DNA of 64,000 nucleotides from Bowmanella denitrificans (GCF_039522935.1 NZ_BAAAEI010000023.1:372001-436000); one strand, 5' to 3'. Numbered from the stretch's first letter, positions 9,190 to 18,169 are shown. Notes: generated by a model not told the origin, from the letters alone. Program-made: numbers and translations.

Positions 9190-9480
9190 CAGGTTTGTAA
9201 GTGGTCAGTAATCAGTCTTCAGTTGGCAGAGCCGGAGCGAACCTGAACTGCCAACTGTAAAGTAACCCGGGATTTGAAGTTATTGTTGTTGGGCTTAAGC
9301 CCAACCCACAGTGGGTCGAAATTGATTTCGACAGCAAAGCTCAGATAAACACAACGAGTCAGAATTGATTCCGATAGCAAAACTTAGTCTAAGCACCGTG
9401 GGTCGGACTTGAGTCCGACAGAATTAAAGTCGTCAGTTCCAAGTGGTCAGTAATCAGTAGTCAGTTAGCAGAAATCCGTT
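9190..9480. repeat. Dispersed repeat, copy B: hairpin plus palindrome cluster
   Basis: Second copy of the elements seen at 3939-4149. The hairpin CAGTTGGCAG (9220-9229) / CTGCCAACTG (9248-9257) is followed by palindromes at 9289-9304 (TTGGGCTTAAGCCCAA), 9315-9332, 9358-9375 and 9402-9419. The last three correspond one to one with copy A, with identical spacing. The order of hairpin and palindromes differs from copy A, so the locus seems to be a composite of two element types. No gene is visible in 9060-9709. Confidence 0.75.
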
Positions 9481-9507
9481 GACAGAGCGCGAGGGCGAGT
9501 CAGACTG

Positions 9508-9640
9508 AACAGCCAACAGCCAACAGCCAACAGCCAACAGCCAACAGCCAACAGCCAACAGCCAACAGCCAACAGCCAACAGCCAACAGCCAACAGCCAA
9601 CAGCCAACAGCCAACAGCCAACAGCCAACAGCCAACAGCC
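9508..9640. repeat. Tandem heptanucleotide array, 19 copies of AACAGCC
   Basis: Nineteen uninterrupted perfect copies of the 7-bp unit AACAGCC span 133 bp. The array lies inside a dispersed element whose other copy has only two units of the variant AACTGCC (4139-4152) followed by the same CACTTAATTCAGCCAA. It ends 17 bp before a sigma-54-type promoter and 70 bp before flhA. An array of this length and purity is expected to be prone to slippage. The minus-strand reading frame through it (repeating LLAVGCW) looks fortuitous. Confidence 0.95.
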
Positions 9641-9656
9641 CACTTAATTCAGCCAA

Positions 9657-9673
9657 TTGGCGCACTAATTGCA
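9657..9673 (+). promoter_or_regulatory. Sigma-54 (RpoN) promoter of flhA
   Basis: TTGGCGCACTAATTGCA has the invariant GG and GC separated by exactly 10 bp and fits the YTGGCACG-N4-TTGCW consensus well. The predicted start is near 9684, 26 bp before the flhA ATG. RpoN with a FleQ/FlrC-type activator drives flagellar flhA-type operons in Vibrio and Pseudomonas, so this agrees with family knowledge. No enhancer site was identified. Confidence 0.8.
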
Positions 9674-9709
9674 GTACCAGTGCAGCCGTCAAATTCCCGT
9701 TGTTAGATT

Positions 9710-11809
9710 ATGGAACTAAGCTCCTACCTGAACCGATTCGACAAAAACTCTGTAAAGCAGTTCACCTCCGGGTTGGGGGCACCAATAATCCTGCTGGCCA
9801 TTATGGGCATGGTGATATTACCCATGCCGGCATTTCTGCTGGATGTACTGTTTAGTTTCAACATTGCTTTGTCGCTGGTGGTCATCCTGGTTGCGGTATT
9901 TACCAAACGCCCCATTGATTTTGGCGCCTTTCCGCTGGTGTTGCTGATTGCCACAGTATTACGTCTGGCATTGAACGTCGCTTCCACCCGTGTGGTATTG
10001 CTGGAGGGGCATGAAGGCGGCGATGCCGCGGGTAAGGTGATTCAGGCCTTCGGTGAAGTGGTGATTGGCGGTAACTTTGCCGTGGGTATTGTTGTCTTCG
10101 CCATCTTGTTAATTATCAACTTTAAAGTGGTTACCGCGGGTGCCGGACGTATTTCTGAGGTAAGTGCACGCTTTACCCTGGACGCTATGCCGGGTAAGCA
10201 AATGGCCATTGATGCGGATTTAAATGCGGGCTATATCGATTCCGATGAAGCCCGTCGTCGCCGTCAGGAAATTACCACAGAAGCGGACTTTTACGGCTCA
10301 ATGGATGGTGCGTCAAAGTTCGTAAAAGGTGACGCGGTCGCCGGTCTGTTTATTATGTTGATCAATATCGTCGGCGGTTTGTTTATCGGCATGATTCAGC
10401 ATGATCTCAGTTTTGGTGATGCCATTGAGATTTATACTATTCTGACCATAGGTGACGGCCTGGTGGCGCAGATCCCGTCACTGCTGTTATCTGTTGCCAC
10501 GGCCATTATAGTTACCCGTGAAAACGATACCCAGGATATGGGTAGCGAGTTGAAGAACCAATTGGGTAATCGCCGCGCGCTTTATATCACCACCGGTATT
10601 TTGTTTGTGATGGGGATTGTGCCAGGGATGCCACATCTGGCGTTTTTAGGCTTTGCACTGTTGGTTGGCGGCTATGCCTATTTTGACTGGTGGCGGGAAC
10701 AACAAGCCGAACAGCAGCAGGCGGCTGGCGAGCTGGTACCTGAACAGACCCGCGCACCCGCAGAAGTCAAAGAGCTGGGCTGGGATGATGTGCAGCATGT
10801 TGACACTATTGGTCTGGAAGTAGGGTACCGGCTAATTCCCCTGGTGGACAAAAGTCAGGGGGGTGAATTGCTGACCCGCATAAAAGGGGTGCGTAAAAAG
10901 CTTTCCCAGGAGTTGGGTTTTTTGATCCCGCCCGTGCATATACGTGACAACCTGGACTTAAATCCCAATACCTACACCATCGCTATGCTGGGCGTCACTA
11001 TTGGTGAGGCTGATATCAGCCATGATCAGGAACTGGCCATTAATCCCGGTCAGGTGTTTGGCAAACTCGACGGCAAGCCCACCAAAGATCCGGCCTTTGG
11101 CCTGGATGCAGTATGGATTAAGGCTGCCCAGCGAGAACACGCGCAAACACTGGGCTATACGGTGGTGGATGCTGCGACAGTAGTGGCAACGCACTTAAGC
11201 CAGTTGCTGACCAATAATGCCTATCAATTGCTGGGCTACGAAGAGGTTCAGCAGTTGCTTGACATGCTGGCCAAACAAAATCCCAAGCTGGTGGAGGGAT
11301 TGGTGCCGGATATTCTGCCCATGGGCACGGTAGTGAAGGTGCTGCAGACCTTGTTATATGAAGGGGTGCCAATCCGAGATTTGAGAAGCATTGTACAAAC
11401 CCTCTGCGAATATGGTCCCAAGAGTCAAGATCCCGACGTATTAGTATCGGCCGTGCGTATTGCCCTGAAACGTCTGATCGCCCAGGAAATTAACGGCAGC
11501 AGCAAAGAAATCCCTGTGATCACTTTGGCCCCAGAACTGGAACAGATATTGCACCAGTCGCTACAAGCCGGTGGTGGTGACGGCGCGGGTATCGAGCCCG
11601 GTCTTGCCGAACGACTGCAGCAATCTCTGGCCGAAGCGGCCCAGCAGCAGGAACTGGCGGGCGAGCCAGCAGTATTGTTGACGTCAGGCATGTTGAGACC
11701 TGTGTTATCACGTTTCCTTAAACATGCCATCGCCGGATTGCACGTACTGTCCTATCAGGAAGTACCTGATGACAAGCAGATTAAGATTGTCAGCGCCGTG
11801 GGCCAATAA
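9710..11809 (+). CDS. flhA: Flagellar biosynthesis protein FlhA
   Basis: 699 residues. Inner-membrane component of the flagellar type III export gate. About eight hydrophobic segments fill residues 20-330, including the conserved FHIPEP-type region (DAMPGKQMAIDADLNAGYID..EARRRR). The cytoplasmic C-terminal domain (about 355-699) docks chaperone-substrate complexes. Unlike the usual flhB-flhA order, no flhB lies upstream; flhA is the first gene after the repeat-rich leu-flhA intergenic region and appears to have its own sigma-54 promoter. It is 19 bp from flhF, in one long operon. Confidence 0.97.
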   Translation: MELSSYLNRFDKNSVKQFTSGLGAPIILLAIMGMVILPMPAFLLDVLFSFNIALSLVVILVAVFTKRPIDFGAFPLVLLIATVLRLALNVASTRVVLLEGHEGGDAAGKVIQAFGEVVIGGNFAVGIVVFAILLIINFKVVTAGAGRISEVSARFTLDAMPGKQMAIDADLNAGYIDSDEARRRRQEITTEADFYGSMDGASKFVKGDAVAGLFIMLINIVGGLFIGMIQHDLSFGDAIEIYTILTIGDGLVAQIPSLLLSVATAIIVTRENDTQDMGSELKNQLGNRRALYITTGILFVMGIVPGMPHLAFLGFALLVGGYAYFDWWREQQAEQQQAAGELVPEQTRAPAEVKELGWDDVQHVDTIGLEVGYRLIPLVDKSQGGELLTRIKGVRKKLSQELGFLIPPVHIRDNLDLNPNTYTIAMLGVTIGEADISHDQELAINPGQVFGKLDGKPTKDPAFGLDAVWIKAAQREHAQTLGYTVVDAATVVATHLSQLLTNNAYQLLGYEEVQQLLDMLAKQNPKLVEGLVPDILPMGTVVKVLQTLLYEGVPIRDLRSIVQTLCEYGPKSQDPDVLVSAVRIALKRLIAQEINGSSKEIPVITLAPELEQILHQSLQAGGGDGAGIEPGLAERLQQSLAEAAQQQELAGEPAVLLTSGMLRPVLSRFLKHAIAGLHVLSYQEVPDDKQIKIVSAVGQ

Positions 11810-11828
11810 GCTGACATAGGGGGTAAAA

Positions 11829-13148
11829 GTGAAAATCAGACGTTTCTATGGAAAAGACATGCGCGAAGCGCTGGCTCAGGTTAAAGAAGAGTTGGGCGGC
11901 GACGCAGTGATCATGTCGAATAAAAAAGTGGCGGATGGTATAGAAATTGTTGCTGCCTATGACAGAGAGCCTGTACGTAAGCAAACACCCCAAGCCAATC
12001 AGCCGGATGTTATGGCAAAGCCAAGAATGACACCGGCTGGCGCAGCAGGAAAGACGCCCAGTCTCAGCGAAATTATTGGAGATTCCGGCCCGGACAGTCT
12101 TAAAGCACTGTTGGAAAAGCAAACCAAACAGTCTCCATCGGCCTCGCAACCTGCCCGTGCAGAAAGCACAAGTGCGAACAAGCAGCATACCCCTGTGCAG
12201 ACAGAGCCCAACAGACAGGACGACACCGAGTTGCAGGATATTCGCCAGGAGTTGAAGTCACTGCGAAATGTACTGGAGTTTCAGGTGGCAGGCCTGATCA
12301 AGCAAGATCGTCAGCAAGCCAGGCCCCTGCATAGCTATCTCATTGATAAATTGGTGCGCATGGGCATTACCCCAGCGCTGGCCGAGCAGGTGGTATCCTA
12401 TGCACCGGCCAACTGCGAGGAGCGTGACGCCTGGGTCTTTCTGCTTAAACTACTGGCCAATCGTCTGCACACGACACAAAACGATATTCTCGCCAAAGGC
12501 GGTGTCGTGGCACTGATGGGGCCGACCGGCACCGGTAAAACCACCACGATTGCCAAGTTGGCGGCGCAGTATGCGCAGCGTTATGGTGCCAATCAGGTAG
12601 CGCTTATTACCATTGACAGCTATCGCATTGCCGCATACGAACAACTGGCGACTTACGGCAAGATTATTGGCTGCCCGGTAAAGAAAGCGGCCAGTGCCGA
12701 AGAATTGTCCGATCTGCTCCATCAGTTTCGCAATAAAGGCCTGGTTTTGATTGATACTGCCGGTTTTGGTCAAAGAGACACCAGATTAATCAAACAGTTA
12801 GATACCTTGGCTGAATCATCTTATGCTAATATCAAACATTATCTGGTGTTGGCCGCGAATGCGCAGCATAGAGTGATGGAGCATCAGCTTATGACGTATA
12901 AGCAGATTTCTTTGCAGGGCTGTATTTTCACTAAACTTGATGAGTGTTACAGTCTCGGCGAAGCCATCAGCCTGGCCCTGGAGCACAGATTGCCCGTCGG
13001 ATATTTGACGGATGGGCAGAAGGTGCCCGAGGACATTAAGGCGGCCGATGCCAAGTACATAATTTCTTGTGCAGCGAGACTATTTAAGCAGTATGCTTTA
13101 ATGCCTACAAGAACGCAGCAGGTTGTAAACTCAGCAGTATCAATATGA
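11829..13148 (+). CDS. flhF: Flagellar biosynthesis regulator FlhF (SRP-type GTPase)
   Basis: 439 residues with GTG start. The N-terminal region (MKIRRFYGKDMREALAQVKEELG) is followed by a variable linker (about 60-200) and a C-terminal NG GTPase domain with the P-loop at residues 231-239 (GPTGTGKTT), DTAGFGQRD, and FTKLDE. FlhF places the flagellum at the cell pole in polarly flagellated gammaproteobacteria and works with FlhG, the next gene, whose ATG overlaps the flhF stop (ATGA). Confidence 0.96.
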   Translation: MKIRRFYGKDMREALAQVKEELGGDAVIMSNKKVADGIEIVAAYDREPVRKQTPQANQPDVMAKPRMTPAGAAGKTPSLSEIIGDSGPDSLKALLEKQTKQSPSASQPARAESTSANKQHTPVQTEPNRQDDTELQDIRQELKSLRNVLEFQVAGLIKQDRQQARPLHSYLIDKLVRMGITPALAEQVVSYAPANCEERDAWVFLLKLLANRLHTTQNDILAKGGVVALMGPTGTGKTTTIAKLAAQYAQRYGANQVALITIDSYRIAAYEQLATYGKIIGCPVKKAASAEELSDLLHQFRNKGLVLIDTAGFGQRDTRLIKQLDTLAESSYANIKHYLVLAANAQHRVMEHQLMTYKQISLQGCIFTKLDECYSLGEAISLALEHRLPVGYLTDGQKVPEDIKAADAKYIISCAARLFKQYALMPTRTQQVVNSAVSI

Positions 13149-14017
13149 TTGAGGATCAAGCGAGTAGCTTAAGACGAATGAACCAGCCCAATCTAATCAA
13201 AGTGATTGCCGTTACCGGTGGCAAAGGGGGAGTGGGTAAAACCAACATCACTCTGAATACAGCCATCGCTATGGCCAAGCAAGGCAAAAGGGTCATGGTG
13301 CTTGACGCCGACCTGGGGTTGGCCAACGTTGACGTAATGTTGGGCCTGCGGGTCGAAAAGAATTTATCTCACGTACTGTCGGGTGAATGTCTGTTGGAAG
13401 AAGTGCTGGTGGAAGGCCCCTATGGGGTCAAAATTGCACCGGCCACCTCTGGCACGCAGTCCATGACAGAGCTGACCCCCACAGAACATGCCGGATTGAT
13501 TCGCGCTTTCAGTGAATTGCGCAGCCAAATCGACGTGCTGATTGTGGATACCGCCGCCGGTATTTCCGATATGGTGTTGAGCTTCTCGCGCGCAGCCCAG
13601 GATATTATGGTGGTGGTGTGTGATGAGCCGACTTCTTTGACGGATGCTTATGCGCTGATCAAGATTTTGAATCGTGACCATGGTGTATTTCGCTTTAAGA
13701 TTGTGGCCAATATGGTGCGCAACTTACGCGAAGGACAAGAACTCTTTGCTAAACTGTCAAAAGTAACCAATCGTTTTCTGGATGTTGCCCTGGAATTGGT
13801 TGCCACAATTCCGTTTGACGAGAACATTCGTAAAGCGGTACGCAGGCAAAAATCCATTATCGAAGCCTATCCCAGTTCGCCAGCGGCAGTGGCCATCAAT
13901 AATCTGGCTAAACAGGCGCTAAGATGGCCAATACCATCGCAGCCCGGGGGGCATCTGGAGTTTTTCCTGGAACAGTTAGTCAATCAGAATTCTGCGGTCC
14001 AAAGAGATAAAGTGTGA
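13145..14017 (+). CDS. flhG: Flagellar number regulator FlhG (FleN), MinD-like ATPase
   Basis: 290 residues. Deviant Walker A GGKGGVGKTN (about 25-34, Lys32) and the MinD/ParA motifs VLDADLGLANVDVMLG and IVDTAAGI are present, followed by a C-terminal amphipathic region. FlhG limits flagellar number by antagonising FlhF and the FlrA/FleQ activator. It overlaps flhF by 4 bp and fliA by 4 bp, indicating translational coupling. Confidence 0.95.
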   Translation: MIEDQASSLRRMNQPNLIKVIAVTGGKGGVGKTNITLNTAIAMAKQGKRVMVLDADLGLANVDVMLGLRVEKNLSHVLSGECLLEEVLVEGPYGVKIAPATSGTQSMTELTPTEHAGLIRAFSELRSQIDVLIVDTAAGISDMVLSFSRAAQDIMVVVCDEPTSLTDAYALIKILNRDHGVFRFKIVANMVRNLREGQELFAKLSKVTNRFLDVALELVATIPFDENIRKAVRRQKSIIEAYPSSPAAVAINNLAKQALRWPIPSQPGGHLEFFLEQLVNQNSAVQRDKV

Positions 14018-14739
14018 ACAATAAAGCAGCCGCCTATCAGCAATTCGACGATAAAACGAAGCTGGTGGAGCAACATGCCTCACTGGTCAAGCGTATAGCC
14101 CACCACCTGATGGCGCGTCTGCCTGCCAGCGTGTTGGTTGACGATCTTATTCAGGCTGGCATGATTGGTTTGTTGGAAGCCGCCAAAAATTTTGACGGTT
14201 CCAAGGGAGCCAGTTTCGAAACCTTTGCCGGTATTCGCATCCGCGGTGCTATGCTGGACGAAATTCGTAAAGGCGACTGGACACCCCGTTCGGTGCATAA
14301 GAACAGCCGCGCCATCGCCGAGGCTATACAAGCAGTTGAACGTGAAACTGGCGGCGATGCGCGTGATGCCGATGTTGCCGGGAAATTGCAAGTCAGTCTG
14401 GATGAATATCACCAGATGTTGAACGAAGTGAATGCCGGCAGACTGGTGGGTATTGAAGATCTGGGCATTACCGAAGATGTAATTAGCACCGAACAGAACC
14501 GGGGCACTGACGCACCCTTTGATGATTTGTTGCAGGGATCGTTTCAAAAAGCGCTGGCCCATGCTATTACTACTTTGCCTGAACGGGAAGCCATTGTGCT
14601 GTCACTGTATTATGACGAGGAACTGAACCTGCGCGAAATAGGCGAAGTGCTTGAAGTCAGTGAGTCTCGGGTTAGTCAGATCCATAGTCAGGCCATGTTG
14701 AGACTCAGAACTCGCATGCAAAGCTGGCAAATGGAATAG
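14014..14739 (+). CDS. fliA: RNA polymerase sigma factor FliA (sigma-28)
   Basis: 241 residues, GTG start overlapping the flhG stop. Region 2 (LVKRIAHHLMARLPASVLVDDLIQAG..GLLEAAKNFD and FETFAGIRIRGAMLDEIRKGDW), region 3, and a region 4 helix-turn-helix (LNLREIGEVLEVSESRVSQIHSQAMLRLR) are intact. It directs transcription of late flagellar and chemotaxis genes and is controlled by anti-sigma FlgM, not in this window. Confidence 0.96.
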   Translation: MNNKAAAYQQFDDKTKLVEQHASLVKRIAHHLMARLPASVLVDDLIQAGMIGLLEAAKNFDGSKGASFETFAGIRIRGAMLDEIRKGDWTPRSVHKNSRAIAEAIQAVERETGGDARDADVAGKLQVSLDEYHQMLNEVNAGRLVGIEDLGITEDVISTEQNRGTDAPFDDLLQGSFQKALAHAITTLPEREAIVLSLYYDEELNLREIGEVLEVSESRVSQIHSQAMLRLRTRMQSWQME

Positions 14740-14785
14740 AATTTAATAAGAATAACAGTTGGTTGATTCCTCACTGGAGGCAGTT

Positions 14786-15169
14786 TTGGATAAAAACATG
14801 AAAATTCTTGTTGTCGACGATTTCTCGACAATGAGACGTATCATCAAGAACCTTCTCAAAGACCTGGGCTTTACCAATGTTCAGGAAGCTGATGACGGGA
14901 ATACCGCGTTGCCAATGTTGCAACAAGGCGATTTCGACTTTGTTATCACTGACTGGAACATGCCAGGGATGCAGGGGATTGATCTGCTCAGAGCCATTCG
15001 CGCTGATGATAGCTTGAAACACACCCCTGTTCTGATGGTGACAGCGGAAGCGAAGAAAGAGCAAATTGTTGCAGCAGCCCAGGCCGGTGTAAATGGATAT
15101 GTGGTGAAACCTTTCACTGCAGCTACGCTGAAAGAGAAACTCGAAAAGATATTTGAGCGCCTTGGGTAG
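14786..15169 (+). CDS. cheY: Chemotaxis response regulator CheY
   Basis: 127 residues when started at the TTG at 14786, which has a GGAGG Shine-Dalgarno (14776-14780) 5 nt upstream and gives the N-terminus MDKNMKILVVDDFSTM usual for this group. A longer in-frame start at 14759 lacks such a site. Acidic pocket DD (11-12), phosphoacceptor Asp56 (ITDWNMP), Thr in VTAEA and Lys in VVKPFT are all present. Phospho-CheY binds FliM at the flagellar switch; CheZ, next, removes the phosphate. Confidence 0.96.
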   Translation: MDKNMKILVVDDFSTMRRIIKNLLKDLGFTNVQEADDGNTALPMLQQGDFDFVITDWNMPGMQGIDLLRAIRADDSLKHTPVLMVTAEAKKEQIVAAAQAGVNGYVVKPFTAATLKEKLEKIFERLG

Positions 15170-15204
15170 TCCCTGGCGGATCCTAAAGCATAAGGAACGC
15201 CTTA

Positions 15205-15951
15205 ATGACTGATACTCATCAAGCTCCCATGTCGCTTGAGGATGCTCGCCAACTGGTGACATTGCTTGAGCAGGGAGACAACCAGGGTGCCATGCAACTG
15301 CTGGAATCTGTGACCATGGAAGACTCCATGGAATTGTTTGCCGAAGTGGGCAAACTTACACGTCAGTTACATGATTCACTTAACAATTTCCAATTGGATG
15401 CCCGCATCGCGGATTTGGCTCAGGAAGATATTCCTGATGCACAAAGTCGACTCAACTATGTAATTGAAACCACGGAAGATGCAGCTAACCGCACGATGGA
15501 TGCGGTTGAGACCAGTATGCCTATCGCTGAACGTCTGAATGCCAGAATTAATGAAATTCTGCCAGACTGGAAAAGGCTGATGACACGTCAGTTGCAATTG
15601 GGTGAATTTAAAACGCTTTGCCATGATATGGATAAGCTTCTTGACGAGGCCAGTGTTGATTCGGCGAAACTGAACGAACTATTGACCGAAGTGCTGATGG
15701 CTCAGGGTTATCAGGATCTGACCGGTCAGGTTATCCGTAAAGTCATCGAGTTAGTCAAAGAAGTCGAAGACAACCTGGTACATATGCTTAAGGTGTTTGG
15801 TGAGCCCGAAGTAGATGAGATTGCCAAACAAGCCAAGAAAGAGGCCAGCAAGGAAATGGCAGAGGGCCCAATTATTGATGCGGCTACCCGTGATGACGTG
15901 GTAACTGGTCAGGATGACGTAGATGATCTACTTTCAAGCTTAGGGTTTTAA
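15205..15951 (+). CDS. cheZ: Protein phosphatase CheZ
   Basis: 248 residues, mostly helical. The catalytic region MAQGYQDLTGQVIRKVIELV contains the Asp and Gln of the CheZ active site, and the extreme C-terminus DDVDDLLSSLGF is the CheY-binding peptide. It dephosphorylates CheY-P. It lies 35 bp after cheY with AAGGA upstream of the ATG. Confidence 0.95.
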   Translation: MTDTHQAPMSLEDARQLVTLLEQGDNQGAMQLLESVTMEDSMELFAEVGKLTRQLHDSLNNFQLDARIADLAQEDIPDAQSRLNYVIETTEDAANRTMDAVETSMPIAERLNARINEILPDWKRLMTRQLQLGEFKTLCHDMDKLLDEASVDSAKLNELLTEVLMAQGYQDLTGQVIRKVIELVKEVEDNLVHMLKVFGEPEVDEIAKQAKKEASKEMAEGPIIDAATRDDVVTGQDDVDDLLSSLGF

Positions 15952-15964
15952 GGGGAATTGATGC

Positions 15965-18166
15965 ATGGCCTTTGACGTTGATGAGGATATCCTGCAGGAC
16001 TTCCTGGTTGAAGCGGGAGAAATTCTGGAGCAATTGCAGGAGCAACTGGTTGATCTGGAAAACAATCCCGAAGATGCGGATTTGCTCAATGCCATATTTC
16101 GCGGCTTCCACACCGTTAAAGGTGGGGCGGGTTTCCTTTCCCTGACCGAACTGGTGGATGCCTGCCACGGCGCTGAAAACGTGTTTGACGTGTTGCGTAC
16201 CGGCAAGCGCCAGGTAACTGCCGAGCTGATGGACGTTATCTTGCAAGCACTGGATAGCATCAATGAGATGTTCGCCAGTGTTAAAGCCCGTGAACCGTTG
16301 GAGCCTGCCTCTCCAGAAGTATTGGAGGCTTTGCATCGTTTAAGTAAACCTGAGTCCGAAGACGAATATGTGGCGCCAGCGCCCGAGCCTGAACCCGAGC
16401 CCGAGCCTGAACCTGTTTCGGTGAGTGACAGTACTGATAGTGGCAGTATCGACGATATCAGCGAAGATGAATTTGAGGCTTTGCTGGATGAACTGCATGG
16501 GCCAGGCGGCGCACCTTCTAACGCCAAAGCGGCATCACCTGCCAGCAATACTGCACCACAGGTTGATTTGAGTGACGGTGATGAAGACATTACCGACGAT
16601 GAATTTGAGGCCTTGCTCGATCAGCTTCACGGTGAAGGCAAATTTAAAGCTGCCAGCGATGCCCCTGCACCTGCCAAAGCCGCTCCTGCTTCCGATGCAA
16701 AGAGCGGTGACGATATTACCGATGATGAATTCGAAGCCTTACTCGACCAATTGCATGGCTCGGGTAAGGGGCCTGGTGCAGTGCCGGCAGCACCACCGGC
16801 TAAGTCTGAAGCACCAAAGCCTGCTGCTAAACCTGCAGCGGCAACGCCAGCTAAAACAGAAGCCGCGAAGCCTGCTGCCAAACCTGCGCCTAAAGCCAGT
16901 GATGATGACGAAGACAAGTCGTCTGCTGTAGCTCTGAAGAAGGACGACAAGAAAGCGCCGGCTGCACCACCTGCTGAGACAACAGTGAGGGTGGATACCA
17001 AACGCCTTGACCAGATTATGAACATGGTTGGTGAGCTGGTGTTGGTACGTAACCGTCTGCTTAGTCTTGGCGTCAATATCAATAATGAAGATATGTCCAA
17101 GGCTATTGCCAATTTGGATGTGGTGACCGGGGATCTGCAAGGTGCGGTGATGAAAACCCGTATGCAGCCCATTAAGAAAGTGTTTGGTCGCTTCCCCAGG
17201 GTTGTTCGCGATTTAGCCCGCAGCCTAAAGAAAGAAATTAACCTGAATCTGGTGGGTGAAGAAACCGATCTGGATAAAAACCTGGTGGAGGCCCTGGCCG
17301 ATCCCTTGGTGCACTTGGTCAGAAACTCAGTAGACCACGGTATTGAAATGCCGGACGAGCGTGAAGCCTCGGGTAAAAAGCGCACCGGTACTGTTACCTT
17401 GTCGGCGTCCCAGGAAGGCGACCATATTCTGCTGACCATCGAAGATGATGGTAAGGGCATGGATCCGGAGAAGCTGAAAGAGATTGCCATTAAGCGTGGT
17501 GTGCTGGATGTGGATGCCGCTGCCCGTATGTCAGATGTTGAAGCCTTCAACCTGATTTTCGCACCGGGATTTTCCACCAAAACCGAGATTTCCGATATTT
17601 CCGGCCGCGGCGTTGGCATGGATGTGGTGAAAACCAAAATCAACCAGCTCAATGGTACCGTGCATATTCACTCAGAAAAAGGCGTGGGTACCCGGCTTGA
17701 GATCAAGGTCCCTCTGACCCTGGCTATTCTGCCCACCCTGATGGTGATTGTTGGTGAGCAGACCTTTGCCTTACCACTGGCCGCAGTCAGTGAAATCATA
17801 AATGTGGACATGAATAAGACCAACACGGTTGATGGTCAGCTCACCATGATTGTGCGCTCCAAAGCGATTCCTCTGTTTTATCTGAAGGAATGGCTGCATC
17901 GCAGTAAGGAAAAGGTCAAGGTTGAACGCAGTAAAGGCCACGTTGTGGTGGTGCAAATTGGCACTCAGCAAGTAGGTTTTGTGGTCGATGCATTGATTGG
18001 TCAGGAAGAGGTGGTGATTAAACCACTGGATGCCCTGCTGCAAGGCACGCCAGGTATGGCCGGCGCAACTATTACCAGTGACGGCGGCATTGCCCTGATT
18101 CTGGATATTCCCAGCCTGCTCAAGCGTTATGCGAAAAAAGGCCTAAAAGATAAAAAAAGCAAATAA
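15965..18166 (+). CDS. cheA: Chemotaxis histidine kinase CheA with triplicated linker motif
   Basis: 733 residues. P1/Hpt domain (1-125, phosphorylated His49 in FRGFHTVKGGAGF), a long low-complexity linker (about 130-345), then P3 dimerisation, P4 kinase (VHLVRNSVDHGIE, DDGKGMDP, FSTKTEISDISGRGVGMDVV) and P5 CheW-like domain. No clear P2 domain is seen; instead the linker has an EP tract (140-150) and three copies of D-I-[ST]-[DE]-DEFEALLD-[EQ]-LHG at about 164-179, 208-223 and 250-265. In Vibrio the corresponding CheA region is bound by ParP, whose gene lies downstream, so the repeats may be docking sites (inference). It phosphorylates CheY and CheB. Confidence 0.95.
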   Translation: MAFDVDEDILQDFLVEAGEILEQLQEQLVDLENNPEDADLLNAIFRGFHTVKGGAGFLSLTELVDACHGAENVFDVLRTGKRQVTAELMDVILQALDSINEMFASVKAREPLEPASPEVLEALHRLSKPESEDEYVAPAPEPEPEPEPEPVSVSDSTDSGSIDDISEDEFEALLDELHGPGGAPSNAKAASPASNTAPQVDLSDGDEDITDDEFEALLDQLHGEGKFKAASDAPAPAKAAPASDAKSGDDITDDEFEALLDQLHGSGKGPGAVPAAPPAKSEAPKPAAKPAAATPAKTEAAKPAAKPAPKASDDDEDKSSAVALKKDDKKAPAAPPAETTVRVDTKRLDQIMNMVGELVLVRNRLLSLGVNINNEDMSKAIANLDVVTGDLQGAVMKTRMQPIKKVFGRFPRVVRDLARSLKKEINLNLVGEETDLDKNLVEALADPLVHLVRNSVDHGIEMPDEREASGKKRTGTVTLSASQEGDHILLTIEDDGKGMDPEKLKEIAIKRGVLDVDAAARMSDVEAFNLIFAPGFSTKTEISDISGRGVGMDVVKTKINQLNGTVHIHSEKGVGTRLEIKVPLTLAILPTLMVIVGEQTFALPLAAVSEIINVDMNKTNTVDGQLTMIVRSKAIPLFYLKEWLHRSKEKVKVERSKGHVVVVQIGTQQVGFVVDALIGQEEVVIKPLDALLQGTPGMAGATITSDGGIALILDIPSLLKRYAKKGLKDKKSK

Positions 18167-18169
18167 CTG

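Noticed and set aside
9508..9640. Array considered as CRISPR
   Set aside because: 7-bp contiguous units with no spacers and no cas genes.
9465..9692. Minus-strand frame encoding repeated LLAVGCW
   Set aside because: It is the translation of the heptamer array; there is no ribosome-binding site or non-repeat domain. Kept only as a repeat.
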